Shown piece after piece: positions 22,815 to 34,386 of a stretch of 64,000 bases of DNA. Within the stretch, counting starts at the first letter, position 1, and every line of letters begins with the position of its first letter. This stretch comes from Colocasia esculenta (Eukaryota > Streptophyta > Magnoliopsida > Alismatales > Araceae), in contig CM024759.1 in assembly GCA_014218235.1 (NCBI GenBank), forward strand, positions 73,262,042 through 73,326,041, given 5' to 3'. A program made the position numbers and the translations under genes. The notes under the pieces are model-generated. The model had not been told where the DNA came from. It worked only from the letters and a program-made list of their open reading frames with translations, and did not search any database.

Positions 22815-23890
22815 AATAACTTAGTATAAACAAACCAAATAACTTAGGTTGGGGGTCCAAAATATGAAATATTGCCCTGATCGACGTGTCGAATGGTCAA
22901 ACATGACCTAAGTAGCGAGAGTGACCTAGGGGAGCTGATGGAATCTAAATCAAATATATATATGTTTTGGGTTCGGGGCTCACATTACCGTTCTTCGAAA
23001 TAACTTAGTGTAAACAAATCAAATAATTCAAGTTGGAAATGTATAGTCTAAAATACCAATCTGATAGGCATACCAATTAGTCCAAAACGACTTGTGTGGT
23101 GAGAGTGATAAGAGAAAGCTGATGTAATATAAATCGGATACTTGATCGATGAGGGCTTCGATCCCACATTATCATTCTCCAAAACAAACCAAATAACTGA
23201 AGTTGGAGTTCCAAAATCTAAAATATCGATCTGATCAGCATGTCGGTTGATCCAACATGACTTGGGTGGTGAGATTAACTTAGGAGAACTGATAGAATCT
23301 AAATTAGATACCCGATTTGGAATTGGAGATCAAATTACCATTCTCTAAAATAATTTAGTGTAAACAAATCAAATAACTTAAGTCGGAGTTCCAAAATCTG
23401 AAGTACTAGTTTGATTAGTGTGCCAATTGATCCAACATGACTTGGGTGGTGAGAATGACATGCAAGAATTGATGGAATCTAAATCAGATATCTAGTTTGA
23501 GCTCGGTGCTCAAATTATCTTTCTCTGAAATAACTTAGTGTAAACAAATCAAACATATCAAGTCGGCAATTCTAAAATCCAAAATACCAATTTGATCAAC
23601 ATGCCAGTTAGTCCAACACGACCTTGATGTTGAGAGTGCCCTAGGATATATAGTTGATGGAATCTATATTAGATATCCAATTTGGACTCGACACTCAAAT
23701 TACCATTCCCCAAAACAAATTTAGTATAAACAAATCAAATAACTAAAGTCAAGGGTCCAAAATTTGAAATATATGTACACGCCGATTGGTCAAACACAAC
23801 TTAGGTGGTGAAATTGACATGTGAGAGTTGATGAAATCCAAATTAGATGTTTGGTTTGAGCTCCACGCTCAAATTATCTATTTTTGAATT
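22815..23890 (+). repeat. Intron tandem array of CACTA element 2
   Basis: Six units of about 170-184 bp; AACTTAGTRTAAACAAAYC or its remnant recurs near 22819, 23002, 23183, 23352, 23532 and 23713. Each unit carries CCAACATGACTTGGGTGGTG and GATGGAATCTAAAT variants. Related to, but diverged from, the array of element 1. Confidence 0.88.
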
Positions 23891-24015
23891 GTGTTAAATA
23901 ATTCATCTTGAGATCTTTGCTTTTCAATTTTATAAAATTTAATAAATTATTTAATTTAATTTTTAAACATATTTTTATCAATCCATGTCTAATGGTATTT
24001 TTTTTCTAACATAAG

Positions 24016-24076
24016 ATCCTCCAACCGGTTGCGCCAGTCTGGATGGGAGGATGAGGATGTTGAAGATATTGATTGA
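24016..24076 (+). pseudogene. Last exon of the second CACTA gene, acidic C-terminus
   Basis: After CATAAG (acceptor AG at 24014-24015) one frame reads to a TGA at 24074-24076 and ends GWEDEDVEDID, like the DEDQDD acidic tail of element 1. In segment B the match breaks inside this exon at about 39347. The upstream exons of this gene were not found. Confidence 0.6.
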
Positions 24077-24234
24077 CTTTTTAATTTTAATGTAAAAATT
24101 TATTGTATTTCTTGTGGTGAATTATTACTTTATTTAATGTAATGGATTATAATTTTATTTGTTTTGGTGGAGGTTGATTGATCATATAAATGTTCCTTTT
24201 TTTTTAACTTTAATCAGGTTTTAACAAATTTTTA

Positions 24235-24707
24235 GATATAACTAAAAAAGTATATAAGCTTTTCCAATAGAATTTCTGACAGAAAATAAATCCACCAGAA
24301 ATAGCCGTGAGAAAATTTTCGGATGGAATAGTAGCTATAAGGAGTTCTACCTATTTTTTTAAAAAAATAAAAGAATTTCAGACATTTTCCTATAGAAATG
24401 CTTGCAGATAGCAACTCTGTCGAAAAACATATTTTCTGATGATTTTTGAGACATAATTTGTCTGTCGAAAATTTCAGACAAATTTCGAACGAACTGTATT
24501 TGTTGCCGTCGAAAATTATGGATCTTGTTTATCTTCCAACAAATTTTAAGACACAACTTTTCCGTCAAAAATTATCATCGAATTTCATACAGAATTTTTT
24601 GCCATTGAAAATTACAATATTTTTATCCAATGATCTCTTTCCATCGAAATCCGTAAGTTATTTATTTTATGATAAATTTTTTGACTTACTCCAATCGTCA
24701 GAAATAC
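24235..24707. repeat. Subterminal repeats of CACTA element 2
   Basis: Direct and inverted variants of GTCGAAAATT and TTTCAGACAAATTT-like words (for example about 24420-24500 and 24535-24610). Their sequence differs from the GCGACCGAT motifs of element 1 although the termini are identical. Confidence 0.75.
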
Positions 24708-24724
24708 CACTTTTTCTTGTAGTG

Positions 24725-25456
24725 TCAACATTTCTTTAAAGGAACTCACATTCAATCATATGCATAATTTAAAAGAAATCATATATACTTCTAAATAAAA
24801 ACTACCCAAGTTTATGCTATGTGTTTTAAATCTTAGTTTACTTTTTAAAATTGATGCTTACTTATTGGGAAAATTAACACTCACAATGGATTTAAGCTTT
24901 TTATCAAGTTTTCTGATTTTTTTTTTGGTCCATTTGAAATCCTTCATTATAAGGAAATCTATATAAACTATTGTTTCATGCTTCCACTTTACCACGTTTT
25001 GCAAGGACTCCGGCAACTCTGTGATGCAATGTTCTCAGAGATTATGTGCAGTTGAAGTTTCCCATATAATTCACACATATTGTTTACCAATGGATCCAAG
25101 GATATGGGATAAAGAAATTTAAAGGGGCCATATAAAATTCAGATATCTCGAAGGGAGGGAGAGGTAGAAAGTGAATCGAGAATGAGGAGTTGTAGAGTAG
25201 TGGGAAGATTAAGGAGCTAACACGCAAGCGAATTCTAGATACACATAATTGATAAAAAGTAAGCACACAAAAAGATTTTCTCTATTATTCAAACTTCAAT
25301 ATAGCATGGTTCAGAGAACATTGACAACATATTTGATGAGGGAAAAGAGATCTCATTATACACTATGTGAACATTGCCATATGTACTAGACAATTTATTA
25401 CCATAGCTTGCCTTTGACTGTGTGATAAGGCAATTAACTACATATTTTGATAGCCT
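24725..25456. other. AT-rich sequence and 3' flank of the RLP pseudogene
   Basis: No gene. About 25100-25456 is matched by 61935-62279 downstream of the second RLP, for example GGGAAGATTAAGGAGC against GGAAAGATTAAGGAGC, and GCATGGTTCAGAGAACATTG against its counterpart. The duplication that made the two RLP loci therefore included the 3' region. Confidence 0.75.
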
Positions 25457-28400
25457 TCACTTGAACATCCATGATGATATCTTAAGCTTCAATCTTGCAA
25501 AATGGACGACCACCAAGACATATAACTCATCAGCCACATGATCTATGGAGCGGAAATACATCCTCCTCTTCTTCTCCATTAGTAAGAGCCCACCTAGGAA
25601 TCCCCAAAAGCCAGCAGCAAATCCTGTTCCCATGCCAATGTAAAGCCATATCACGTATGGCTCATGTTTATCCTCATGTCCTTTGCTTGTTTGGGAAATT
25701 GGATCTTGAGAGGTAGGATCATCGGGACAAAGCCTTAACAGTGGGGGGCCACATAGACTGGGGTTTCCAATGTAAGTAGATTGATCGAAAGTTTGAGACA
25801 TTGAAATGGTTCAAGGACAACATGGTAGATATGCTTGAAGGAATATTTCCAGAGAGTTGATTGAAGGAAAGATCAAGAGATTCTAATAGTTGCATTCTGC
25901 TAACATCTGTGGGTATACTTCCTTTTAGATGATTCCAAGACAAGTTCAGGAAACGAAGTCCACAGAGACTTGTAATATCTTCTGGAATATAACCGGAAAG
26001 ACTATTGTCAGACAAGTCGATGATGGTAACAAAACGGAGGACAGTTGTGTATTCAAGTTCAGTTCCTTTCGGTACAATTCTAATGTTTTCCTCAATGGGG
26101 GAAGGAGAATCTGCAGATGAAGATAGACTACCTAATTTAGAAGACTTCTCAACCGTTGCCATTGCACTAAAATTGTTAAAAGAAAGCAATAGATTTCCCG
26201 AAAGTGTGTTACATGCAAGGTCTAAGACCCGAAGCAACTGAAGTTGTGATAATGATCTGGGAATGTCACCGTAAAACTTGTTGGACCGTAGACGCAAGAC
26301 TTCAAGTGAGGATAGACTCTGCCCCAACCAAGTTGGTATTACACCCGACAAATGATTCTCACCTAGGTCAAGCATCACTAGCCCACTTAAGGATTTCAAA
26401 GATGGTGGAACCACCCCAGTAAGGTTATTTTATCCAAGTGCAATGACATGAGTTGAGACAAAGTGCCAAGGGAGTTGGGGATAGTTCCTTGCAACTTGTT
26501 ATGTGAAAGTTTCAGAGCAATCAAGCTAGTGCTTTTCCAGCATCCAGGAATCTTACCACTTAAATAGTTATAGGATAGGTCAAGTACTTCCAAGAACTCT
26601 ATTTGGCAGATGGATAAGGGAATGGTACCATTGATGTTGTTATGGGACAAGTCCAAATAAGTAAGCTGAAAGTTATCAGTACTAACAGAGATTGGCCCAG
26701 AAATGCGGTTTTGGGAGAGATCTAAATGCCTCAAATCTGATCCAAAATACAAGTGAAGCCCTGACGCCTCAAAATGGTTGTAACGCAGGTCAACGTATGT
26801 GAAAACAGGTGATGGAAGGGAAAATGGTAGGCTGCCCTTGATACCATTATGTGAGAGATTTAAATAAAACATTCCTCCGAATGGGTTAAAAAAGGTAGAT
26901 CCAAGAGTATCAGAGATATTATTGTTGGAAATGTCAAGCTCCCGTAGTTTCTTCTGTGTTTGAAGCCATTTGGGAAATGCAGGGCCTATTTTGCAAAGTC
27001 TTGCCTTAAAAGTATCAAGTTGAAATGGGGGAAGCCAAGCCCAGTCAATGCTGAGAGACAATGCAGGATTATAGGACATGTCAAATTCTTTTAACTTGGA
27101 TAGATTGGCAAAATGAGCTTCCGAGAGAACACCGTCAAACCTATTTGAAGAAATATCCAAGGACATGAGATTGGACAGTTTACCTATGCTACTTGGGACA
27201 AGGCCAGTCAAAACGTTATCCCTTAGGATGAGTTTTGTCAAGGATTTTAGCTCACCAATCGATGCAGGAATTGAGCCAACAAATGAATTACCAGCAAGGT
27301 CAAGAGAGTTTAAGTTAGAAAGTTGCCCCACCTGATCAGGCAAATGCCCACCAAATCCGTTACCTCCAAGAGCAAGATGTTCCAGGGAACTGCCTTTAGT
27401 GCATTGAGATAAACCTTCAAAGAGCTCGTTCACCTCTGCTCCACGTCCGATGTTTCCAGAAACTTCTAGCCGGGTCAAGTTGCAGAGATGACCCATGTTT
27501 CTTAATACCTCATGGCTGACGTTGAATCCATACACATCCAAAGTCTTCAAGCCCCTAAGATTCCCAAGGGATTCAGGTATCCCTCCACGACTAATATTAG
27601 TATCATATGAGTACAATATCAGATCTTTCAAGTTCACCAAGTTTCCAAGGGATTCTGGTATGCGTCCATGGAAATTGCGTAGGAATAACTCCAACGTCTT
27701 CAAGTTTCCGAGGTTTCCCAAAGATTCTGGCCACTCTCCGGAAGTATTATCCCGTCCATAAATGAACAAGGATTCCAAGTGGCTGAGGTTTCCAAGGGAT
27801 TCAGGAATTTGACCGATAATATCGCTCAACGCTAGTGTGCGTAGGTTGCTGAGCTTTTCCATATGTTCAGGTAGCCGAATGCCAGACAAGTCCAGCTCCT
27901 TCAACTTGTTCAGAGTCAATAAACTTGGTGGTGTCACACCTCCATCAATACCAAAGCCACCCGTTAACTTGAGAACCTCAAGATGCTTCATCTTTTCAAA
28001 CTCATCTGGAATCGGGCCACGGAGACCAACGTTGTAACGGAGACCAAAGGTGTAGCTGATGAGATCAAGCTCAGCGAGGGTAGTGATATTGAACAACCAA
28101 AGTGGCTTGTAGAATTGCGAAAGAAGTTCAAAGAGAGGTCGAGGGTGGAGAGAAGTGAAATTGACATGTGGCAGAGTGGTGGGAAGAGTTTGTAACCGAC
28201 ATCGAGAAAGTCGTACGACGGACAGAGAAGGGATACTGTTGATCACATGGAGCCAGTCGGTGGCCAAAAAGAGATCAACTCCACTCATGTCGAGGTACTG
28301 CAAGTGGGAAAGGTGGGAGAGCCAATGAAGGTTTTCAACTTTCATCAAGTCATTGACAGAGAGATCAAGGGAATGCAGGAGGTGTAGGCCCCCAAGTTGA

Positions 28401-28969
28401 GGAGGAAGGGTCCCACGAAATCCAGCATGGGAGAGGTTGAGATACTCCAGATTCACCAGGGAACCGATGAAGTTGGGGATGGGAGCTCCACGAAAATTAT
28501 TGTTGCTGAGATCAAGGTACCTGAGCCACGTCAGGTTGAGCAAGGAAGGGCTTGCCTCATCGTAATCGCGATAATAATAATCATCATCATAATAACTTGA
28601 CTGTGGGCGCCGGAGGTCAAGCTTGATGACATGGCCACTCTGGTTGTCGCATTCAACCCCCTCCCAGAGGCAGCAGTCGTCACCATTAATCTTCTCCCAG
28701 GAGGAGAACTTCTCCCAGGAGGAGAAGGGCGGGTAGTTCTGGGCGTACCAGATGTCAGCTCTCACAGCCAGGAGGGACTTCCTCTCCCTCTCGATGCACT
28801 TGCCCCCCTCCTTGAGGCCCGGACGATCACCTTCTGTTCCCTGGTGGCAGAGACCCACGCACAAGAGAGAGAAAGAGAGAAGCACCCAGAAGGCGCCCGC
28901 CAGGAAGGCGCCATGTTGTAGGGGGAGAGCCACCCGTCGCAGAGCAGTACCCCTACCACTCCCCAACAT
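25457..28969 (-). pseudogene. LRR receptor-like protein (EIX/RLP type), frameshifted
   Basis: Encodes a signal peptide, the LRR N-terminal cap (CIERERKSLLAVRADI then DDCCLWEGVECD), more than twenty LxxLxLxxNxxxGxIP plant LRRs, the island region before the last repeats (VPKGTELEYTTVL), last LRRs, a CGPPLLRLC cap, a membrane span (YIGMGTGFAAGFWGFLGGLLLM) and a short tail without kinase. Proteins of this type perceive apoplastic ligands with kinase partners. Two lesions split the frame: a 1-nt loss in a T run near 26428 and a 44-nt deletion near 25795 with GA microhomology, both judged against the copy at 62.3 kb. I start at ATG 28967-28969, not the upstream ATG at 29161, because it begins the signal peptide and lies 3' of the likely TATA box. 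An 18-bp tandem duplication repeats FSSWEK. Confidence 0.92.
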
Positions 28970-29093
28970 CCTTAACCCAACTCGCTCTTCTTTAATTTCT
29001 ACCCAAACACAAGCAAAACGCCGCCACGACTGGAGAAATGTATGGGAGGAGGAGGTGTTGTGCTGTATTCTATTGGAATTGGGTTGTGGAGAG

Positions 29094-29101
29094 GATTTAT
29101 A
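29094..29101 (-). promoter_or_regulatory. Likely TATA box of the RLP pseudogene
   Basis: The minus strand reads CTATAAAT about 125 bp upstream of the chosen ATG. The spacing suits a plant TATA box and a 5' leader of roughly 90-100 nt. Evidence is motif and position only. Confidence 0.45.
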
Positions 29102-29161
29102 GCGTTGCAACGGACCAGCATAAGTTGAGATGCTGGCCTGGGAACTAATTAACCATGGCAA

Positions 29162-29830
29162 TCCACGCGACCCCGGTCCTTACTAAGATGAGAAGGGTGA
29201 CGTCTGCCGTGGAGGACGGGGCTTGGAATTTGATTTATACTATACGAGGACCACCACTCGGAGAATTGACTGATGATCTGGACTTGGAGCATCTGATGTC
29301 CTTTTCAGAGCCTGGCCATGACTTTTCTGGGTTGCACATGCATTACCGTATTCTTCTTAATTTTTTTTAATTGGACCTACTTGTTTAGATTAATCGTCTT
29401 CCATTAATTCCTTTCCGTTACTTTTGAAGCAGGCATACATAACATAGCTCCGACCTTTTCTGGATGGCACTATTCTTTATTCACTTTGAACATTAAACAT
29501 ATTTACATAATAATCTTTTAGTCCTTTATAAGTTGGACAAATTAATATCTCAAGAATCAAGTTTATCCTTGATCAAACGTGTCTCTAGTTTGTCTCGGGA
29601 AAAACAAGTTTATATATATATATATATATATAGATCAATTTTTCAACCAAAAATATATTTCTAGGTTGTGACTAGTTCAAATCTCCAGAAATATTTAAAG
29701 ATGTGATAGGTTGGTTTTTCAAAAATAAAAGTGTTTCTACAAACTAGATTGACACGAAATTGCGGAGTCTATTGTTTCATAAATCTCGCCAATATTTCTT
29801 TCTGAATATTGACTTAATTTGAGAAAAAAA
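29162..29830. other. Intergenic, no gene seen
   Basis: AT-rich sequence upstream of the RLP with a (TA)n run at about 29610-29631. No conserved frame and no terminal repeats recognised. Confidence 0.6.
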
Positions 29831-30928
29831 ATATTATAAGAAATTAAAGCATCATTGTGGTGGCATTTCACTGTTCGGTAATGGGTTGAATGGGTCTCCA
29901 TTTAAGAACCGAGAGCGAGTGGTCGTCGGTGCGAACGATGACCTATAAAACCAAAAAAAGTCAGAGGAACCCGGTTGAAGAATTGAGAGAACCCTCCGAT
30001 GCCTAGGTCAGAGATGACCGTTGAAAGGCTTGAAGGAGAGGGTTCTTTTGTATGTGGTTTCGCGCGTGAGCGATTATAAGGGATGATTGACAATACCTTT
30101 ACATGCATGTTACAAGTTCCTTATATAGGTAGAAAATCGAAGGATCCGGACGCGTCCTTCTCCAATGATGCCAGAAAGGATGTGACGATTAGGTTCCCAA
30201 GACGAGGGGATGTTTGTTTCAAATGTCCCTTGGGGTTTAGTGCTAGGGCTGCTCCTCTCATGGGGAGGTGTTTTGTGCCGTCCCATTGAATATTGTTGGA
30301 AGGCCAAGGGCCACTCCTCATAATGGCCTTAGCAGGCATCGAACAGGAGATTTTGGACGTGCTCGGTGAGGCTGTCTGGTGCTCGGATATGATCGGTGTT
30401 CCAGATCTCGATTCCATTGTGCCCCTGGACGCACGGCGATTGAGGCGTGTTCGAGAACTTTAGCTATCTCTGAGGACACGTGGCTAAATAGTCGTTGCCC
30501 TACTTCCTCCTTGGTCTATGATGGGCCTAAGAGGCCAGAAATGGCTACACTTGCCCCTGACCCTCTCAAGCTTGATCGGATGTGACCTTGAGCACTTGAG
30601 AGAGGAGATAATTGTCTGGCGTCGATCCCTTCACATTAAATGTGATGTTGTCCGCGACGGAGCGTATAGCTGCCAATGACGCTACTGGGGTTCCGGCGGA
30701 AGAGGCATGACATGACTAGGGCACTCGAACGAGCCGTTCGAGCGGGCAAACCGTCGTTTTGGCCTCTGAATTCCGCACCTCTTCTTCCTTATAAGGAGGG
30801 GAAGAGGTGGGAATGCTCCAGGCTTCCCTGCTTTGAACCTTGCTTCCTCATCATCGCTACTAGTCTTGTTTCCCCCTTGGCTTCTCCCTCGTTTGCTCTG
30901 TTCGCCTTCTCCTCCAACTCCGGTACCG
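29831..30928 (+). other. Probable 5' region of the Transposase_28-type element
   Basis: More GC-rich than the flanks and open in short frames on both strands without a recognised domain. A TATA-like CCTTATAAGG lies near 30787, about 135 bp before the ATG at 30929. It may be leader or LTR of the element that carries the next ORF; no LTR ends could be fixed. Confidence 0.35.
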
Positions 30929-32614
30929 ATGGCACAGAGTGAGGGAAAGGTTATTGCCACTACGAAGACGATCAGAAGATCACCAGCGAAGACGAAATCC
31001 ATGAATATGTACTGGTGCTTCGAGGGTCTCTGCGAACGATTCCGCATCGGAGAGGAAAATGACATCGTCTTCATGTGCGAGGATCAGACATACTTGACGG
31101 ACAAGCCTGACTGCTTCGTGCTCTCCCTGGACCTCCTGGAGGTAGGGTTATGGCTGCCGGTACTGAAGATCACCATGGACCTACTGAGTGCTTGGAAGGT
31201 CACCCCCATCCAGCTGACGCCGAATTCATGGAGGACAATTTTCATCTTCTGCATTATGTGTCGGAAAAAGGGGTTCCAGGCTTCTGTGAACCTTTTCTGC
31301 AACCACTTTAGCTTGGCGTCGTCCTTGCAATCAGGGTACGACATCATGTACATCAAGCACCGGCCGAACAGAATGCAGATTAATTTTTTCCCCTGTCTAT
31401 CGAACAACAAGGGGTGGACTGGATGCCTCTTCTTCGTTGGTCGGAAGAAGGGGACTAGACCCTTGGAGTGGGCGCTCCCCATTCGGGTGAACGAGCCGCT
31501 CAAGAGGGTGGATGTTGCGTCCTTCCTGATCCAGGACGCGGCCAAGGCTTCTATGGAGTTGTCCAAGGTGCTCGTGCATAAGGTCGAGCTGCTGTTGACC
31601 AGTACAAGCTTGTCAAGCGCAAGCTGAGCTGAGCATGGGGTAAGTCTTCCTCTTTTCTTCCTCATTTTTCATTTGATTTCATGAATCCATCTTGACTCTA
31701 TTTGATTTCTTCCACAGATGCCACGGAGGTGGCCGCTGGTTAGAACTAAAAGGTCCAGGCTATGTACGCCAAACAGATCTCTGTTAAGTTATACTTGACG
31801 TATGTTGGTGAGGATGCACCGATGATGGCGACAGAGGATGTTCGTCCCGTCGCCAGGGGTCAGACCTCTGGGTGGAAGCCCTTGAAGATCAGTCTTCAGA
31901 AGGAGACTGCAACCCCGAGGAGGGAGGCCGATGAAGAGGCTGAGGAAGAGGAAGATGCTGCCCCCCAACTCCAGCTTTGGAAGAGGAAGAAGTTGGTGAA
32001 GGGGGCCAAGAAGAAGAAGCCGAGGTTGACGTCGGCTGCGGTGGAGACCCCGAACGTAGAAAGGGTGCTCTTGGAGATGGGTATCCTTGGAGGAGGCGTG
32101 GTCATCATCGACGACCAGTTTGATAGGGGCTCCGTGGAGGCAGTGGCGGAGCCAGGGGGGTCAAGGGGGGGCACTTGCCCCCCTTATTTTTTGTATAATT
32201 TTTTTCCTTCTTATTTTTTTTGCATAAAATTTCTCCTTATGATGGGCATGTGAAGATGGACATGTGAAGATTTTTTTAAACTTTATTTATTGCCCCCTCT
32301 TGCGTTGAGTACCTATGAACAATTATCTTATTAATTGCCCTCTTTATAAATTGCCCCCCCCCTTTTAAATATTTCTGGGTCCGCTCAGTGGGAAATTGGA
32401 GCCCTTGGCGTCCACTGGCGGAAGTGGTGCAACAGCGACTGCAGAGGGGGCAACGACGACCGAAGAGGGGGCGCCGATCATGGCGCTCACCCTAGGGGGG
32501 CCGGCGGCGTCTGTGGAGGAAACACTAGTTCCTGTGCCGACTGCGAAGTGGCGGTGGTGGCTTCTGCAGCGGAGGCAGACGACCGAAGTCTTCGTCGAGC
32601 GGTCGACAGATTAG
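30929..32614 (+). pseudogene. Gypsy-type transposon ORF with Transposase_28-like domain
   Basis: Starts MAQSEGK at 30929. The region DKPDCFVLSLDLLEVGLWLPV, then QLTPNSWRTIFIFCIMCRKKG and VNLFCNHFSL, resembles the domain named putative gypsy type transposon (PF04195), common in plant retroelements and of unknown function. Exon 1 stops at 31625-31627 just before a good donor (GGTAAGT, about 31639). An acceptor (TTCCACAG, 31711-31718) opens a second part with a Glu-rich stretch, KKRKKLV and KKKKPR basic patches (31760-32140). This is interrupted by a small insertion (32142-32387) and resumes as a Gly/Ala/Thr-rich frame ending at 32612-32614. The stop before the intron and the insertion make it a pseudogene. 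Confidence 0.6.
32142..32387. mobile_element. Small hAT-like MITE inside the Transposase_28 ORF
   Basis: Left end AGTGGCGGAGCCAGG, right end in reverse complement TGAGCGGACCCAG, resembling the widespread plant hAT ends that start CAGTGGCGGA. Interior has C-runs and T-runs and no coding capacity. Flanks GTGGAGGC and GTGGGAAA are only a partial 8-bp match, so the exact ends are uncertain. Coding composition resumes on the far side. Confidence 0.55.
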
Positions 32615-33344
32615 AATGAGGCGATGATCCCACAAGGGGCGCTTGTGGGGATGCTGAGGACCTGAAGACCACGGCGGCGAGCATGATTGCCATCGTGGTG
32701 GCTGAAGAGCCGATTGCTTTTGACGAGCAGGGAACCCTATTGTATTTTAAAAAAAAAAATTTGGCGGGGAGGGGAGTCTGTTCTTTTTTATTATTTTTTT
32801 CAAATTTCAAATGGGGGCTGCCCACAAGCAAGCCGCCCACCTTGCATGTGAGACAGCTTGCCTGCGGGCGGGCCGCCCCTCTTCTTTTTTTTTAATTAAA
32901 ATTTTTATTATTCTTTTAAAATTTTTGTATTTTGTATTTTTTAAATTCATACTCGTGGGAACAAAACTAGTTAGATTAATATATAAATTGCTCAAGTGCA
33001 TTTTTACAAATTTTAAGATTTGAGAAATATTTATGAAATATATATTAATCTAATTAGGACATGGTTGGATTTACCGTACGATCCGACCGTGTTAAATTTG
33101 TGTTAGTACGGTAAAAATATTAGAGTGTACTTTTTACCAAAATGCACCGATACATTAAAAAATTGTGAATCAAATCTTTGAAAAAATAATAAGAATAAAA
33201 AAAATAACATTGTTCATATGTACCGCACATGCAAAATCATGTCGAGAATTTACTTTAACCCTAACACGACACAATACGTTAGTGCCGCCGGCAAACCATG
33301 AGTTAGAGCGATCCAGTATGCAAAATATGCCATATTAATATGTA
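32615..33344. other. Decayed tail of the element, then AT-rich sequence
   Basis: Up to about 32740 the composition still resembles the preceding ORF. From 32815 to 32880 there is a GC-rich stretch (GGGCTGCCCA, GCGGGCGGGCC). The rest is AT-rich with long A/T runs. Nothing recognised. Confidence 0.45.
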
Positions 33345-33740
33345 CATTCCGTCAATTTTTCCAACTTGAACGGGTCAAGTACGCTTTTGAAGTAATTTAC
33401 AACCCCACACATCTATGGACCACGGATCCAAGAAGTCATGACGGGGATCATTTTGGAATTCAGAGGACTTTTTTTTTTGTCCATTAAGATGAGTTAATTA
33501 TAAAGCTATCTTATGTAAGAAATACTTACTTCTCATCTCTTTTGATACCCATCTAAGATGCGATTGGCCAAGTAGAGAGGAACACAAGTTTCCACTGATT
33601 ATTGGACCTTCATATCTGATGTAAAGGGAAATACTTAAAAATTACTTAATTTCTTGCAAGGAAACTTCTAAGTAAGTAAGTAAACAGCGGGTCGTCATCT
33701 AATGGAACTACTATAAGATCAATGAGCCAATTAAACCGTG
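33345..33740 (+). repeat. Dispersed repeat copy, uninterrupted
   Basis: Matches 4313-5085 (which carries a MITE) and parts of 39740-40320. Shared words include GAACGGGTCAAGTACGCTTT, TTTTGGAATTCAGA and CATCTAA followed by GATTGG. It is the empty-site reference for the MITE at 4402-4885. Confidence 0.75.
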
Positions 33741-34386
33741 GATATATAATTTGAAGATGATATCGATATGCAATCAAAAATTTATAGGCATATTAACTGC
33801 CGTTTTAATAATTCAAAGACATGACGAGTATATATGCAACTATATTAATATTAACATTAACATCTCTGTATTTTTTTTTATCAGAAGGAACAGGTTAAGC
33901 ATGCAATGCAGCAAAACTTATCCATTTATGTTATCATTTAAAAAATTTTGAAAACTGACTGATATGAACAGGTTCGCTAGTGGAAGTGGACTTGCCGCAT
34001 CGTCTTTTGAAGAAGATAAATATGAGGGCAGCCCGTTGTGATCAGTCTTATATATGTGAAAGAGAGATATTGACTCCACTGAACTATGTAGAGTCTTGGG
34101 TGAGGTGAGAGGAACCCCCTCGGGGCTCGGACACGCCAAAAATCCACACCCATTCGCTATCTCTGAGTTTTCACGTCCTTTCGCACTTTGGACTTCAATT
34201 CCCGACTTTTGGAGAGAGAGAGAATTCCAATGACCCCCACCTGAAAGTGATTAATAGGAGTAGAGACCACGCTGTAGGTAAACATGTCTCATTGTGGAAG
34301 GGAAATTAATCATATCTGACATTGACTGATGAGTCCCCGGCCCCCTATAAATTAGTATCTTTATATATGTACCCTATTATATTAAT

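Larger units (their letters stand above)
19664..24025 (+). repeat. Segment A of a large duplicated block
   Basis: Matches 33741-39347 (segment B) nearly end to end with many small differences: landmarks are TATTGGCATATTGACTG (about 19700), GAGAGATTGACTCCACTGAACTA (19983), CCATGGACCACAC (20687), GGTCGACCGAT words (about 21030), AGCTTGAAAAAGAGTTCTCG (22122) and the ~180-bp array. A has no MULE or hAT insert, whereas B has both. A has extra sequence at about 20332-20660 that B lacks. Open frames inside are short and unsupported. Confidence 0.85.
22800..24724 (+). mobile_element. Second CACTA element, 3' part
   Basis: Contains the same intron tandem array as element 1, a short acidic last exon (24016-24076), a different set of subterminal repeats and a right terminus CACTTTTTCTTGTAGTG (24708-24724) identical to that of element 1. 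No transposase exons are visible upstream and the left terminus is not found, so the true start may lie further left within segment A. Confidence 0.75.

Noticed and set aside
29159..29161. Upstream ATG as the start of the RLP pseudogene
   Set aside because: The 64 codons it adds have no signal-peptide character and overlap a TATA-like sequence; the ATG at 28967-28969 begins the signal peptide.
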